A DNA stretch of 64,000 nucleotides from PALSA-1004 sp963829085 (lineage in GTDB: Bacteria; Pseudomonadota; Gammaproteobacteria; Burkholderiales; SG8-41), in NCBI GenBank assembly GCA_963829085.1, contig CAWHHJ010000004.1:457200-521199 (forward strand), given 5' to 3'. Shown here piece by piece: positions 1 through 11,878 of the stretch (position 1 is its first letter; the number at the start of each line of letters is the position of its first letter). The notes beneath the pieces were generated by a model that was not told the origin of the DNA, ran no database searches, and worked only from the letters and a program-made list of their open reading frames with translations. A program made the position numbers and the translations under genes.

Positions 1-2223
<2,223 letters not shown>

Positions 2224-2290
2224 TTGTCACTCCATAGTGGGGTGATGCAAAACCTGCGGTAATTCCCTGTAACCTGCTGCGACGACGGCA

Positions 2291-5200
2291 TCAATAGCGC
2301 TCGTGATCGAGATCGATATCGATCGCAAGCGAGCGGATCTCTTTCACCAGCACGTTGAAAGATTCCGGCATGCCGGCTTCGATCTTGTGCTCGCCCTTGA
2401 CGATCGATTCGTAGACCTTGCGCCGTCCCTCGGTGTCGTCTGATTTGACGGTGAGCATTTCCTGCAGCGTGTACGACGCGCCGTATGCTTCGAGTGCCCA
2501 TACTTCCATCTCGCCGAAACGCTGGCCGCCAAACTGCGCCTTGCCGCCGAGCGGTTGCTGGGTGACGAGACTGTATGGCCCGGTCGAGCGCGCGTGCATC
2601 TTGTCGTCGACCAGATGGTGAAGCTTGAGCATCTGCATGTAACCAACGGTCACCTGCCGGTCGAATGCTTCGCCGGTACGCCCGTCGAAGAGCGTGATCT
2701 GACCGGAGCGCGGCAGATCGGCGAGCTCGAGCATCTGCTTGATCTCCGCCTCGGTCGCGCCGTCAAAGACCGGTGTTGCGAACGGCACGCCGCTGCTCAG
2801 GTTCTTCGCCAAATCGATAACCTCGGCATCGGACAGCGAGTCGATGTCTTCCTGCTTGCCGCTCGAGTTGTAGATCGTCGAAATAAATTTGCGCAGTTCC
2901 ATGAGCTTGTTCTGCGCCTTGAGCATCTCGCCGATCTTCAGACCAAGCCCTTTGGCGGCCCAGCCGAGATGCGTCTCGAGGATCTGCCCCACGTTCATAC
3001 GCGACGGCACGCCGAGCGGGTTCAGCACGATATCGAGCGTCGTGCCATCCGCCATATGCGGCATATCTTCAACCGGCGTGATCTTCGAAATCACGCCTTT
3101 ATTGCCGTGGCGTCCAGCCATCTTGTCGCCGGGCTGCAGCCGGCGCTTGACGGCGATATAGACCTTCACCATCTTCTGCACACCGGGCGGCAGCTCGTCG
3201 CCGCTCGTCAGTTTTTTCTTCTTTTCCTCGAACGCCCGGTCGAAGTCCACGCGTTTTTGGGCGAGACTGTCCTTTAACTGCTCCATCTGGCGGCTCACCT
3301 TGTCGTTGCCGACATCGATGTCGAACCAGCTGTGGCGATCGACTTCCATCAAAGACGCTTTGGTTATTTTCGCGCCCTTGGCGAGCTTCTTAGCGCCCTT
3401 GTTGACGATCTTGCCGTTTAACAGCCGCTCGACGCGGACGAACGCATCGTCTTCAACGATACGCATCTGGTCGGCAAGATCTTTCTTGTAGCGTTTCAAT
3501 TCGTCGTCAATGATCTGCTGCGCGCGCTTATCGCGCTCGATGCCTTCCCGTGTGAAGACCTGTACGTCAATGACGGTTCCCGACATGCCGGAGGGCACGC
3601 GCAGGCTGGTGTCTTTAACGTCCGACGCCTTCTCGCCAAAAATTGCGCGCAGGAGCTTCTCTTCCGGCGTTAACTGCGTTTCGCCTTTCGGCGTCACTTT
3701 GCCGACGAGAACATCGCCCGCTTCGACTTCGGCACCGATGTAGATAATGCCGGACTCGTCGAGATTGCCGAGCTGCGTTTCGGACAGGTTGGAAATATCA
3801 CGCGTAATTTCTTCCGGCCCGAGCTTGGTATCGCGTGCGACGACCGACAGCTCCTCGATATGGATCGAAGTAAACCGCTCGTCCGCAACCACGCGCTCGG
3901 AGATGAGGATGGAATCTTCGAAGTTGTAGCCATTCCACGGCATGAACGCGACCAGCATGTTCTGGCCAAGAGCAAGCTCGCCCATGTCGGTGGACGCTCC
4001 GTCAGCCACTACATCGCCTTTTGCGATGTGGTCGCCGACTCTTACGAGCGGACGCTGATTGATGTTCGTGTTCTGGTTCGAGCGCGTGTATTTGACGAGA
4101 TTGTAGATATCGACGCCCACTTCGCCGGCAGTTGCTTCTTCGTCATTGACCCGGACCACGATGCGGCTGGCGTCGATGTAGTCGACGATGCCGCCGCGCG
4201 TCGCGCGCACGGCAGGTACCGGAGTCCACAGCGACCGTGCGCTCGAGACCGGTTCCCACGAGCGGCTTCTCGGCACGCAAACATGGCACCGCCTGACGCT
4301 GCATGTTCGAACCCATTAGAGCCCGGTTCGCATCGTCGTGCTCGAGGAATGGAATCAACGATGCAGCTACCGACACGATTTGTGCCGGCGCCACGTCCAT
4401 ATACTCGATGCGATCCGGCGTCGCGAGCGTGAACTCGTTCTTATTGCGGCACGAGACGAGCTCGTCGGTGAATTTGTTCTTCTTGTCGAGCTCTGCATTC
4501 GCCTGCGCGATGACGTATTTGCTTTCTTCAATCGCCGACAGGTAATGAATTTCGTCGGTCACGTGACCTGTCTTGACAACGCGATACGGCGTTTCGAGGA
4601 AGCCGGTACTCGTTCGTCCGTGCGTAGAGCGCGAGCGAATTAATGAGGCCGATGTTCGGACCTTCGGGCGTTTCGATCGGACACACACGCCCGTAATGCG
4701 TGGGATGCACGTCGCGCACTTCGAAGCCCGCGCGTTCCCGCGTCAGACCGCCCGGTCCTAGCGCCGAGACGCGGCGTTTATGCGTGATCTCGGACAGCGG
4801 ATTCGTCTGGTCCATGAACTGCGACAACTGAGACGAGCCGAAAAATTCGCGGATCGCCGCAGATACCGGCTTCGCGTTGATCAGATCATGCGGCATCAGA
4901 TTCTCTGATTCCGCCTGAGACAGCCGCTCGCGCACCGCGCGCTCAACGCGCACCAGGCCCGCGCGAAACTGATTTTCCGCCAGCTCGCCGACCGACCGCA
5001 CGCGACGATTGCCGAGATGGTCGATGTCGTCGATCTCGCCGCGCCCATTGCGCAATTCAACGAGTATCTTGATGACGGCAACGATGTCTTCCTTTGCAAG
5101 CGTGCCGGCGCCCGTCAGCTCTGTGCGGCCGACGCGGCGATTGAATTTCATGCGGCCCACCGCAGACAGATCGTAACGGTCTTCGGAGAAGAAAAGACCG

Positions 5201-6372
5201 TTGAACAGCGTTTTTACGGCGTCCTCAGTGGGCGGCTCGCCGGGACGCATCATGCGATAGATCGCAACCATCGCAGCCATCTGGTCGGCAGTTTCATCAA
5301 TGCGCAGGGTCTGCGAAATATACGAACCCTGATCGAGATCATTGGTATAGATCGTGTTGATCTTGGTCACACCCGCATCGGTAAGTTTCTTCAGCAGGTC
5401 TTCGGTAATTTCATCGTTCGCGTTGGCGACGATCTCGCCGCTCTCCGTGTCCACGACGTTCTGCGCGAGCACGCGCCCGATCACGAATTCCTGCGGCACG
5501 CTGATCTTCGTTAAATGCGCTTCCTGCATATCGCGCACGTGCTTGACCGTAATGCGCTTTTCTTTCGCAACAATGACCTTGCCGGCCTTGGTCGCAAAGT
5601 CAAAGCGCGCGATTTCGCCGCGCAGACGCTCCGGCACAAGCTCGAACTCGATGTCGTCTTTGTGCAGACGGAAGGTATCGAACGTAAAGAACTCGGCAAG
5701 AATCTGCTCGGGCGTGTAGCCCAGCGCCTTCAAGAGGATCGTCACCGGCATCTTGCGCCGGCGGTCGACGCGGAAGTACAGATAATCTTTAGGGTCGTAC
5801 TCGAAGTCGAGCCACGATCCGCGGTACGGAATGATGCGCGCGGAAAAGAGCAGCTTACCCGACGAGTGCGTCTTGCCGCGATCATGCTCGAAGAACACGC
5901 CGGGCGAGCGATGCAATTGGGATACGATCACGCGCTCGGTGCCGTTGATTACGAAAGAGCCCGTCGTGGTCATGAGCGGAATCTCGCCCATGTAGACTTC
6001 CTGCTCTTTAACTTCCTTCACCGTCGGCTTCGACGCTTCCTTGTCCATGATCGTCAGGCGCACCTTGGCGCGCAGCGGCGCCGCGAAGGTGAGTCCGCGC
6101 TGCTGACATTCTTTGACATCGAACGGCGGTTCGCCGAGCACGAAGCTCACGAATTCGAGACGCGCATTTTTCGAATGACTTTCAATCGGAAAAATGCTTT
6201 GAAACGCGGCTTGCAAGCCTTCGCTCTTGCGCGCGTCAGGTGCGGTGAATTCCTGCAGAAACGCCGCATATGAATCCAGCTGCGTCGCGAGCAGATACGG
6301 CACGGGCAGTACGCTCGCGCGTTTGGCGAAACTTTTACGGATACGTTTTTTTTCAGTAAACGAGTAGCTCAT
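2291..6372 (-). CDS. rpoB: RNA polymerase beta subunit, interrupted by two frameshifts
   Basis: Second-largest core RNA polymerase subunit, forming the other half of the active-site cleft and the rifampicin pocket. The start is MSYSFTEKKRIRK; the C-terminus is IDIDLDHERY. The reading frame changes twice, each time by one extra base: near 4605 (after ALYARTNEY) and near 4214 (after AVDSGT). Removing the two bases gives 1359 residues, normal for the family. The rifampicin-resistance region reads GSSQLSQFMDQTNPLSE then THKRRVSALGPGG, with the positions equivalent to E. coli D516, H526 and S531 unaltered, so a rifampicin-sensitive enzyme is expected. The gene is essential and otherwise perfectly conserved, so the breaks are almost certainly sequencing errors. 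Confidence 0.96.
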
Positions 6373-6450
6373 CGAGGCTCCTCAAAGATTAAAGGACGGA
6401 CCATGACCCAGTGCACCGCGAACGATGCGCTCGGTCGTGGCCCGTCAGCC

Positions 6451-6491
6451 ACAAAAACAAAAAGGGAAGCGCTGGCGGATTGCCCGCCAGC
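6451..6491 (-). terminator. rplL-rpoB intergenic attenuator
   Basis: Read on the minus strand, the 136-base gap between rplL and rpoB contains an 8-bp perfect stem, GCTGGCGG / CCGCCAGC, with a 5-base loop (6471-6491), followed after GCTTCC by a run CTTTTTGTTTTTG. This has the form of an intrinsic terminator inside the operon. In E. coli a partial terminator at the same place lowers rpoBC expression relative to the ribosomal protein genes, and the same role is inferred here. Confidence 0.8.
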
Positions 6492-6509
6492 CTTGCTTCG
6501 TTGTGCAAG

Positions 6510-6893
6510 TTACTTGATTTCAGCCTGTGCGCCGGCTTCGACCAACTGTTTGAGAATTCCGTCTGCGTCAGCTTTCGACACGCCTTCTTTGACCGCTTTC
6601 GGCGCCGCGTCAACGAGGTCTTTCGCTTCTTTCAAGCCAAGACCGGTGATCGCGCGCACTACCTTAATCACGTTCACCTTGCTTTGGCCGGCATTGGTGA
6701 GCTGCACGGTGAATTCGGTTTGCTCAGCGGCGGCTGTTGCACCGCCACCGCCTGCTGCCGGCGCTGCAACGGCAACCGCTGCCGCGGCAGCCGACACGCC
6801 AAACTTCTCTTCCATGTCCTTGATGAGTCCGGACAGTTCAAGCACCGTCATGCCGGAAATTGCATCGAGGATTTCTGCTTTTGCTAATGCCAT
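6510..6893 (-). CDS. rplL: 50S ribosomal protein L7/L12
   Basis: Stalk protein of the large subunit that recruits the translational GTPases. The 127-residue frame is intact. It has the N-terminal dimerisation domain (MALAKAEILDAISGMTVLEL), an alanine/glycine/proline-rich hinge around residues 35-55, and the globular C-terminal domain with KVNVIKVVRAITGLGLKEAK, which binds elongation factors. It follows rplJ by 28 bases, as usual for the L10-L7/L12 pair, and is followed by an attenuator before rpoB. Confidence 0.97.
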   Translation of the reverse strand: MALAKAEILDAISGMTVLELSGLIKDMEEKFGVSAAAAAVAVAAPAAGGGGATAAAEQTEFTVQLTNAGQSKVNVIKVVRAITGLGLKEAKDLVDAAPKAVKEGVSKADADGILKQLVEAGAQAEIK

Positions 6894-6921
6894 GCTGTTC
6901 TCCTAAGTTGTGGCACGCGGC

Positions 6922-7452
6922 TTAAGCCGCCTGCTTTTCTTTCTGGTCTCGCACCGCGGCCAGCGTGCGCGCGAATCTGCCGGGGACTTCGTTGAGGGTC
7001 CGCACAAACGTCGCAATCGGCGCCTGCATGGTTCCCAACAACATACCGATAAGCTGCTCGCGGCTCGGCATGGTAGCGAGCGCCGCCACGTCTTTCGCAG
7101 ACATGACAACGTTTGCCATTGCACCGGCTTTGATTACGAACTTATCGTTCTCCTTTGCAAAATCCTGCAGCACTTTTGCGACCTTCACCGGATCACTCGA
7201 AATGCCGTAAGCGAGCGGTCCAATCAGCTTCGTGGACAACCCTGAAAACGGCGTTTCGGCGACGGCGCGGCGCGCCAGCGTGTTCTTGAGCACCCGTAAA
7301 TAGACGCCCGAACCACGCGCTCTTTTGCGCAGATCGGTCATCGCCGGGACGCCAAGACCGCGATACTCCGCAACGACGATAGCCTGCGCCTGAGCAACTT
7401 CCGCGCTGATTTCGGCTACTGCCGCCTGTTTCTGTTCCAGATTAAGACCCAA
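6922..7452 (-). CDS. rplJ: 50S ribosomal protein L10
   Basis: Base of the ribosomal stalk; it binds 23S rRNA and the L7/L12 dimers, and the L10-L7/L12 complex represses its own mRNA through the upstream leader. The 176-residue frame is intact (GLNLEQKQAAVAEI near the start, FVRTLNEVPGRFARTLAAV near the end). The start codon is TTG at 7452, supported by a GGAGGT Shine-Dalgarno sequence 5 bases upstream and by the position of the conserved N-terminus; no ATG nearby fits. A weak start codon on a highly expressed gene is compatible with the leader-based translational control. Confidence 0.95.
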   Translation of the reverse strand: MGLNLEQKQAAVAEISAEVAQAQAIVVAEYRGLGVPAMTDLRKRARGSGVYLRVLKNTLARRAVAETPFSGLSTKLIGPLAYGISSDPVKVAKVLQDFAKENDKFVIKAGAMANVVMSAKDVAALATMPSREQLIGMLLGTMQAPIATFVRTLNEVPGRFARTLAAVRDQKEKQAA

Positions 7453-7559
7453 GGTCTACCTCCATACGTTAATGGCTGCGAACCCGCGCTGGCATTCGCA
7501 ACCGACCCACGGCGACCTCAGCTCCAGGCATTAGCAAACATTCCTGATTCATCGGGACA

Positions 7560-7745
7560 CGCCGTCTGCGTAGAGTTCGAGATACAGAAGCTGGAGTGCA
7601 GGATTTTCTGAATCTGCAACTTCAGCACTGACGCCCTTGATTAAGCCCGGCAAGTATCGGTTCATGCGTCCCGGGTTCTTTGAACTGAATCCCGAGTCCT
7701 GAATCCTCAATCCTGCTGTTGCCTCTACGGTCTTTGACAACCTGC
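7560..7745 (-). promoter_or_regulatory. L10 leader (ribosomal autoregulatory mRNA element), enlarged
   Basis: The 341-base gap between rplA and rplJ contains, on the minus strand, the two conserved halves of the L10-binding leader: GTCAAAGACCGTAGAGG (7722-7739) and CTCTACGCAGACGGC (7561-7575), which pair through CGTAGAG / CTCTACG. In E. coli the L10-L7/L12 complex binds this structure to repress rplJL translation. About 145 bases lie between the two halves. Further pairing (CAGGATT with AATCCTG) would close a long distal arm, part of which is a GGATTCAGG-type repeat. Assignment is by motif recognition, without covariance-model scoring. Confidence 0.75.
7685..7714 (-). repeat. Short degenerate tandem repeat (GGATTSAGGAYTC type)
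   Basis: On the minus strand these 30 bases consist of imperfect copies of a unit like GGATTCAGG: AGGATTGAGG, ATTCAGGACT, CGGGATTCAG. They sit inside the distal arm of the L10 leader. Similar GGGATTCGGGATT-type tracts are known between genes in several proteobacteria (recalled, not searched). No protein is encoded here. Confidence 0.6.
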
Positions 7746-7793
7746 CGGCGTTACAAGAGACCCGCCGGCAGCCCAAAGCCTGCACAACAATTC

Positions 7794-8489
7794 TTACGCC
7801 TGCATGCTTGCCTGATCGACACGCACGCCCACACCCATGGTGCTCGAGACAGATACCTTTTTAAGGTAATTGCCTTTGATGCCTGTCGGACGCGATTTGT
7901 TCACGGCGTCCAACAGCGCTCTGACGTTTTCGAGCAGCGCTTCGACGGTAAACGAGGCGCGGCCAACCGTGCATTGCACGATTCCCGTCTTGTCGGCCCG
8001 GTACTGAACCTGGCCGGCCTTCGCATTTTTGACTGCGCCGGCGACGTCCTGTGTGACGGTGCCGACCTTCGGATTCGGCATCAGTCCCCGCGGCCCGAGA
8101 ATCTGGCCCAACTGGCCCACGACCCGCATCGTATCCGGCGTAGCGATCACGACATCGAAATCCATCTTGCCGCCCTTGATTTCGGCGGCCAGATCATCGA
8201 GACCTACGAGATCGGCGCCCGCGTCCCGTGCCGCTTGGGCCCTGTCGCCTTGCGCGAACACGGCAACGCGCACGGTTTTGCCAGTGCCCGCAGGCAGTAC
8301 TACGGAGCCGCGTACCGTCTGATCCGACTTTTTCGCGTCGATTCCCAGATTGATCGCGACATCGATCGATTCGTTGAACTTGGCCGTTGCGTTTTCCTTA
8401 ACGATTTTTACCGCATCGGTGAGCGGATAGAGCTTGTTGCGATCGACCTTGCTCGCGATCGCTTTATAGCGTTTGGCGACATGAGCCAT
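7794..8489 (-). CDS. rplA: 50S ribosomal protein L1
   Basis: L1 stalk protein that assists release of deacylated tRNA from the E site; in many bacteria it also represses the rplKA mRNA. The 231-residue frame is intact and of standard length. The start is taken at the ATG giving MAHVAKRYKAIASKVD, not at an in-frame start 21 bases upstream, because it matches the family N-terminus and follows the rplK stop by one base. The signature GPRGLMPNPKVGTVT is present around residue 125. Confidence 0.97.
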   Translation of the reverse strand: MAHVAKRYKAIASKVDRNKLYPLTDAVKIVKENATAKFNESIDVAINLGIDAKKSDQTVRGSVVLPAGTGKTVRVAVFAQGDRAQAARDAGADLVGLDDLAAEIKGGKMDFDVVIATPDTMRVVGQLGQILGPRGLMPNPKVGTVTQDVAGAVKNAKAGQVQYRADKTGIVQCTVGRASFTVEALLENVRALLDAVNKSRPTGIKGNYLKKVSVSSTMGVGVRVDQASMQA

Positions 8490-8490
8490 G

Positions 8491-8922
8491 TTATGCGCCC
8501 TCCACTTCAACGCCCATGCTGCGCGCGCTGCCCGCGATCGTTTTCACGGCGGCCTCGAGATCGCCGGCGGTCAAATCGGGCATTTTAGTTTTGGCAATTT
8601 CTTCTGCTTGGGCGCGCGTCAATCTGCCGACCTTATCGGTATGGGGCACTTTGCTGCCTTTTTCAAGCTTCAGCGCTTTCTTGATCAACACTGACGCCGG
8701 CGGCGTCTTGATGATGAAAGTAAAGCTCTTGTCCTGGAATGCAGTGATGACAACCGGCAACGGCATGCCGGCTTCCATCTTCTGCGTCTGTGCGTTGAAC
8801 GCCTTGCAGAACTCCATGATGTTGAGACCGCGCTGGCCCAATGCCGGTCCGATAGGCGGACTCGGATTGGCTTTGCCGGCGGGCACTTGCAGCTTGATGA
8901 AGCCGACGATTTTCTTCGCCAC
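8491..8922 (-). CDS. rplK: 50S ribosomal protein L11
   Basis: Component of the GTPase-associated centre; binds 23S rRNA together with L10 and is required for the RelA stringent response. Intact 143-residue frame beginning MAKKIVGFIKLQVPAGKANP. The proline-rich N-terminal segment with PPIGPALGQRGLNIMEFCK (thiostrepton-binding face) and the C-terminal RNA-binding motif ARSMGVEVEG are both present. First gene of the rplK-rplA pair, following nusG in the usual order. Confidence 0.98.
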   Translation of the reverse strand: MAKKIVGFIKLQVPAGKANPSPPIGPALGQRGLNIMEFCKAFNAQTQKMEAGMPLPVVITAFQDKSFTFIIKTPPASVLIKKALKLEKGSKVPHTDKVGRLTRAQAEEIAKTKMPDLTAGDLEAAVKTIAGSARSMGVEVEGA

Positions 8923-9015
8923 GATGATGCTCCTTTTGGTGGGTCCCAGCGGGCCGCGGGTTTACGCTGCCCTCCCCGTTAATAACACCTGCCCGTTGTT
9001 CCGACTGCTGCTCCG

Positions 9016-9549
9016 TTAGACTTTCTCGACCTGGCCGAAATCCAGCTCCACCGGCGTCGAACGCCCGAAGATGGTGACGGCGACACGGATCTTGCTCTTG
9101 TCGTAATTCACATCTTCGACATTGCCGTTGAAATCGGTGAACGGGCCTTCTTTGACCCGCACCATCTCGCCGATCTCAAACAAGACTTTCGGCCGCGGCT
9201 TCTCGACACCTTCCTGAATCTGGTGAAGGATGTTCTTCACTTCCTTCTCGGAAATCGGCGTCGGCTTGGTCGATGTGCCGCCGATGAAGCCGGTCACCTT
9301 GGCGGTACTTTTCACCAGATGCCAGGTGTCGTCGGTCATTTCCATTTCAACGAGCACGTATCCCGGAAAAAACTTGCGCTCCGAAATATTCTTCTGGCCG
9401 CTCTTCATCTCGACGACTTCTTCCACCGGCACCAAAATCTGGCCGAACTGGTCCTGCATGCCCGCGCGCGCAACGCGGTCGATCAGCGCCCGCTGCACGC
9501 TCTTCTCGAATCCGGAGTACACGTGTACGACATACCATTTCTTGCTCAT
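9016..9549 (-). CDS. nusG: Transcription termination/antitermination factor NusG
   Basis: Elongation factor that binds RNA polymerase through its N-terminal domain and couples it to Rho or to ribosomal protein S10 through its KOW domain. Intact, 177 residues from MSKKWYVVHVYSGFEKSVQ; a longer in-frame start 36 bases upstream was rejected because this one matches the family and its ATG overlaps the secE stop (ATGA). The C-terminal KOW motif is visible as GEMVRVKEGPFTDFNGNVED. Confidence 0.98.
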   Translation of the reverse strand: MSKKWYVVHVYSGFEKSVQRALIDRVARAGMQDQFGQILVPVEEVVEMKSGQKNISERKFFPGYVLVEMEMTDDTWHLVKSTAKVTGFIGGTSTKPTPISEKEVKNILHQIQEGVEKPRPKVLFEIGEMVRVKEGPFTDFNGNVEDVNYDKSKIRVAVTIFGRSTPVELDFGQVEKV

Positions 9550-9896
9550 GACTCGCTCTGTCCCATCAATAAGCGCACCGCCCATAGCAACCCCGCGTCA
9601 ATGAGCCACAAAAAAATCGCCATTACTGCAACGAACGCGAACACGATACCGGTCGTCTGCAACGTTTCCTTGCGGCTCGGCCACACGACGCGTTTGGTCT
9701 CTTCGATCGACTCCTGGGTGAAAGCGAAGAACTCCTTGCCGGGCGCGGTCGTCCACAACACCACCACGGCCGCCACCGTCCCGCCGAGCACCGCACCGAC
9801 ACGCGCAATCAGCGGGCTCTGATCCCAGTAGTAGAACGCCGCTATTCCCGCTAACAGTAAAAGTACAGCTACCCCGATTTTTATCTTGTCTGCCAT
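9546..9896 (-). CDS. secE: Preprotein translocase subunit SecE
   Basis: Small essential subunit of the SecYEG inner-membrane protein channel. 116 residues with three predicted membrane segments: VAVLLLLAGIAAFYYW, GAVLGGTVAAVVVLW, and a third in the C-terminal 35 residues. The conserved amphipathic cytoplasmic helix and hinge are recognisable as ESIEETKRVVWPSRKE. It overlaps nusG by four bases, the normal secE-nusG arrangement. Confidence 0.96.
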   Translation of the reverse strand: MADKIKIGVAVLLLLAGIAAFYYWDQSPLIARVGAVLGGTVAAVVVLWTTAPGKEFFAFTQESIEETKRVVWPSRKETLQTTGIVFAFVAVMAIFLWLIDAGLLWAVRLLMGQSES

Positions 9897-9990
9897 GTCT
9901 TCCGTTTAGCGTTCGCAGCTTGCGATTGCCGGCAAATGGTGATGCCATACAATTTCGCGCGCCTTAACCGCTACGCTCAACAGCTTTTCA

Positions 9991-10066
9991 TGGCAGGCCA
10001 GGAGGGAATCGAACCCCCAACCTTCGGTTTTGGAGACCGACGCTCTGCCAATTGAGCTACTGGCCT
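9991..10066 (-). tRNA. tRNA-Trp (CCA)
   Basis: A 76-base cloverleaf on the minus strand: acceptor AGGCCAG pairing with CTGGCCT, D-arm with AGCTCAATTGGCAGAGC, anticodon loop CTCCAAA giving anticodon CCA, T-arm with GGTTCGATTCC, and an encoded 3' CCA. It lies between tuf and secE, the canonical position of tRNA-Trp in beta- and gammaproteobacteria. Confidence 0.97.
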
Positions 10067-10093
10067 ATTCCTATGTGCATTTAAAGTGCAAAC

Positions 10094-10126
10094 GGGCGAA
10101 GCAGCGAAACGTTCGCTGCCTCGCCC
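10094..10126 (-). terminator. Hairpin downstream of tuf
   Basis: An inverted repeat with 15-base arms, GGGCGAAGCAGCGAA and TTCGCTGCCTCGCCC (one mismatch) around a 3-base loop, lies 13 bases beyond the tuf stop. On the minus strand it is followed only by a weak T-rich stretch (GTTTGCACTTTAAA). It may be a partial terminator or an mRNA 3'-end stabiliser ahead of tRNA-Trp. Confidence 0.65.
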
Positions 10127-10138
10127 AGCAGATAGCGT

Positions 10139-11329
<1,191 letters not shown>

Positions 11330-11358
11330 ATCGATTTCCTCGTTGCTCTCTTACTGTC

Positions 11359-11433
<75 letters not shown>

Positions 11434-11527
11434 AAAACTTTTACTGCCCGTCACTCTCCCCCCTAGGGAAAGTTGCATCGCGCCACGGTCTCGATATCAT
11501 TCGCCGACATTCACGACGCTTGCAAAC

Positions 11528-11601
11528 TGGAGCGGGTGAAGGGAATCGAACCCTCGTCATAAGCTTGGAAGGCTTCTGCTCTACCATTGAGCTACACCCG
11601 C
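11528..11601 (-). tRNA. tRNA-Gly (TCC)
   Basis: A 74-base minus-strand cloverleaf: acceptor GCGGGTG/CACCCGC, D-arm AGCTCAATGGTAGAGC, anticodon loop CTTCCAA giving TCC, T-arm with GGTTCGATTCC, and an encoded CCA. Middle member of the Tyr-Gly-Thr tRNA group ahead of tuf. Confidence 0.97.
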
Positions 11602-11652
11602 ACTTTGACGTATAAGCCTGACGAACTCAGCGCCCCGAAGCACCGCTTTCTA

Positions 11653-11738
<86 letters not shown>

Positions 11739-11752
11739 GAACGAAACCGCCT

Positions 11753-11781
11753 ATTATGGCGATTTCCCCTATTAGTGTCAA
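11753..11781 (-). promoter_or_regulatory. Sigma70 promoter of the tRNA-Tyr/Gly/Thr-tuf operon
   Basis: On the minus strand a perfect -35 box TTGACA (11776-11781) is separated by exactly 17 bases from a -10 box CATAAT (11753-11758). It is followed by a GC-rich discriminator, typical of stable-RNA promoters under stringent control, and then tRNA-Tyr 14 bases later. Spacing and position make this a confident call from sequence alone. Confidence 0.85.
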
Positions 11782-11878
11782 ACAGTTGGGCCTAGTATTT
11801 GCGCGGTTTCGGGCGCCGGTGCGACGGTAAGTCAAATTCGCTACCATCAAGTTCACTCCACCGTCGCCGCAACCCCTC

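Noticed and set aside
2555..3277. 240-codon plus-strand open frame inside rpoB
   Set aside because: Antisense shadow of a conserved gene; no domain character and no ribosome-binding site.
4143..4688. Programmed frameshift or intein in rpoB
   Set aside because: The two shifts are single extra bases with no slippery sequence and no inserted domain; sequence error is simpler.
7549..7785. 78-codon minus-strand frame between rplA and rplJ
   Set aside because: Covers the L10 leader RNA; the sequence is explained by RNA structure and repeats, not by a protein.
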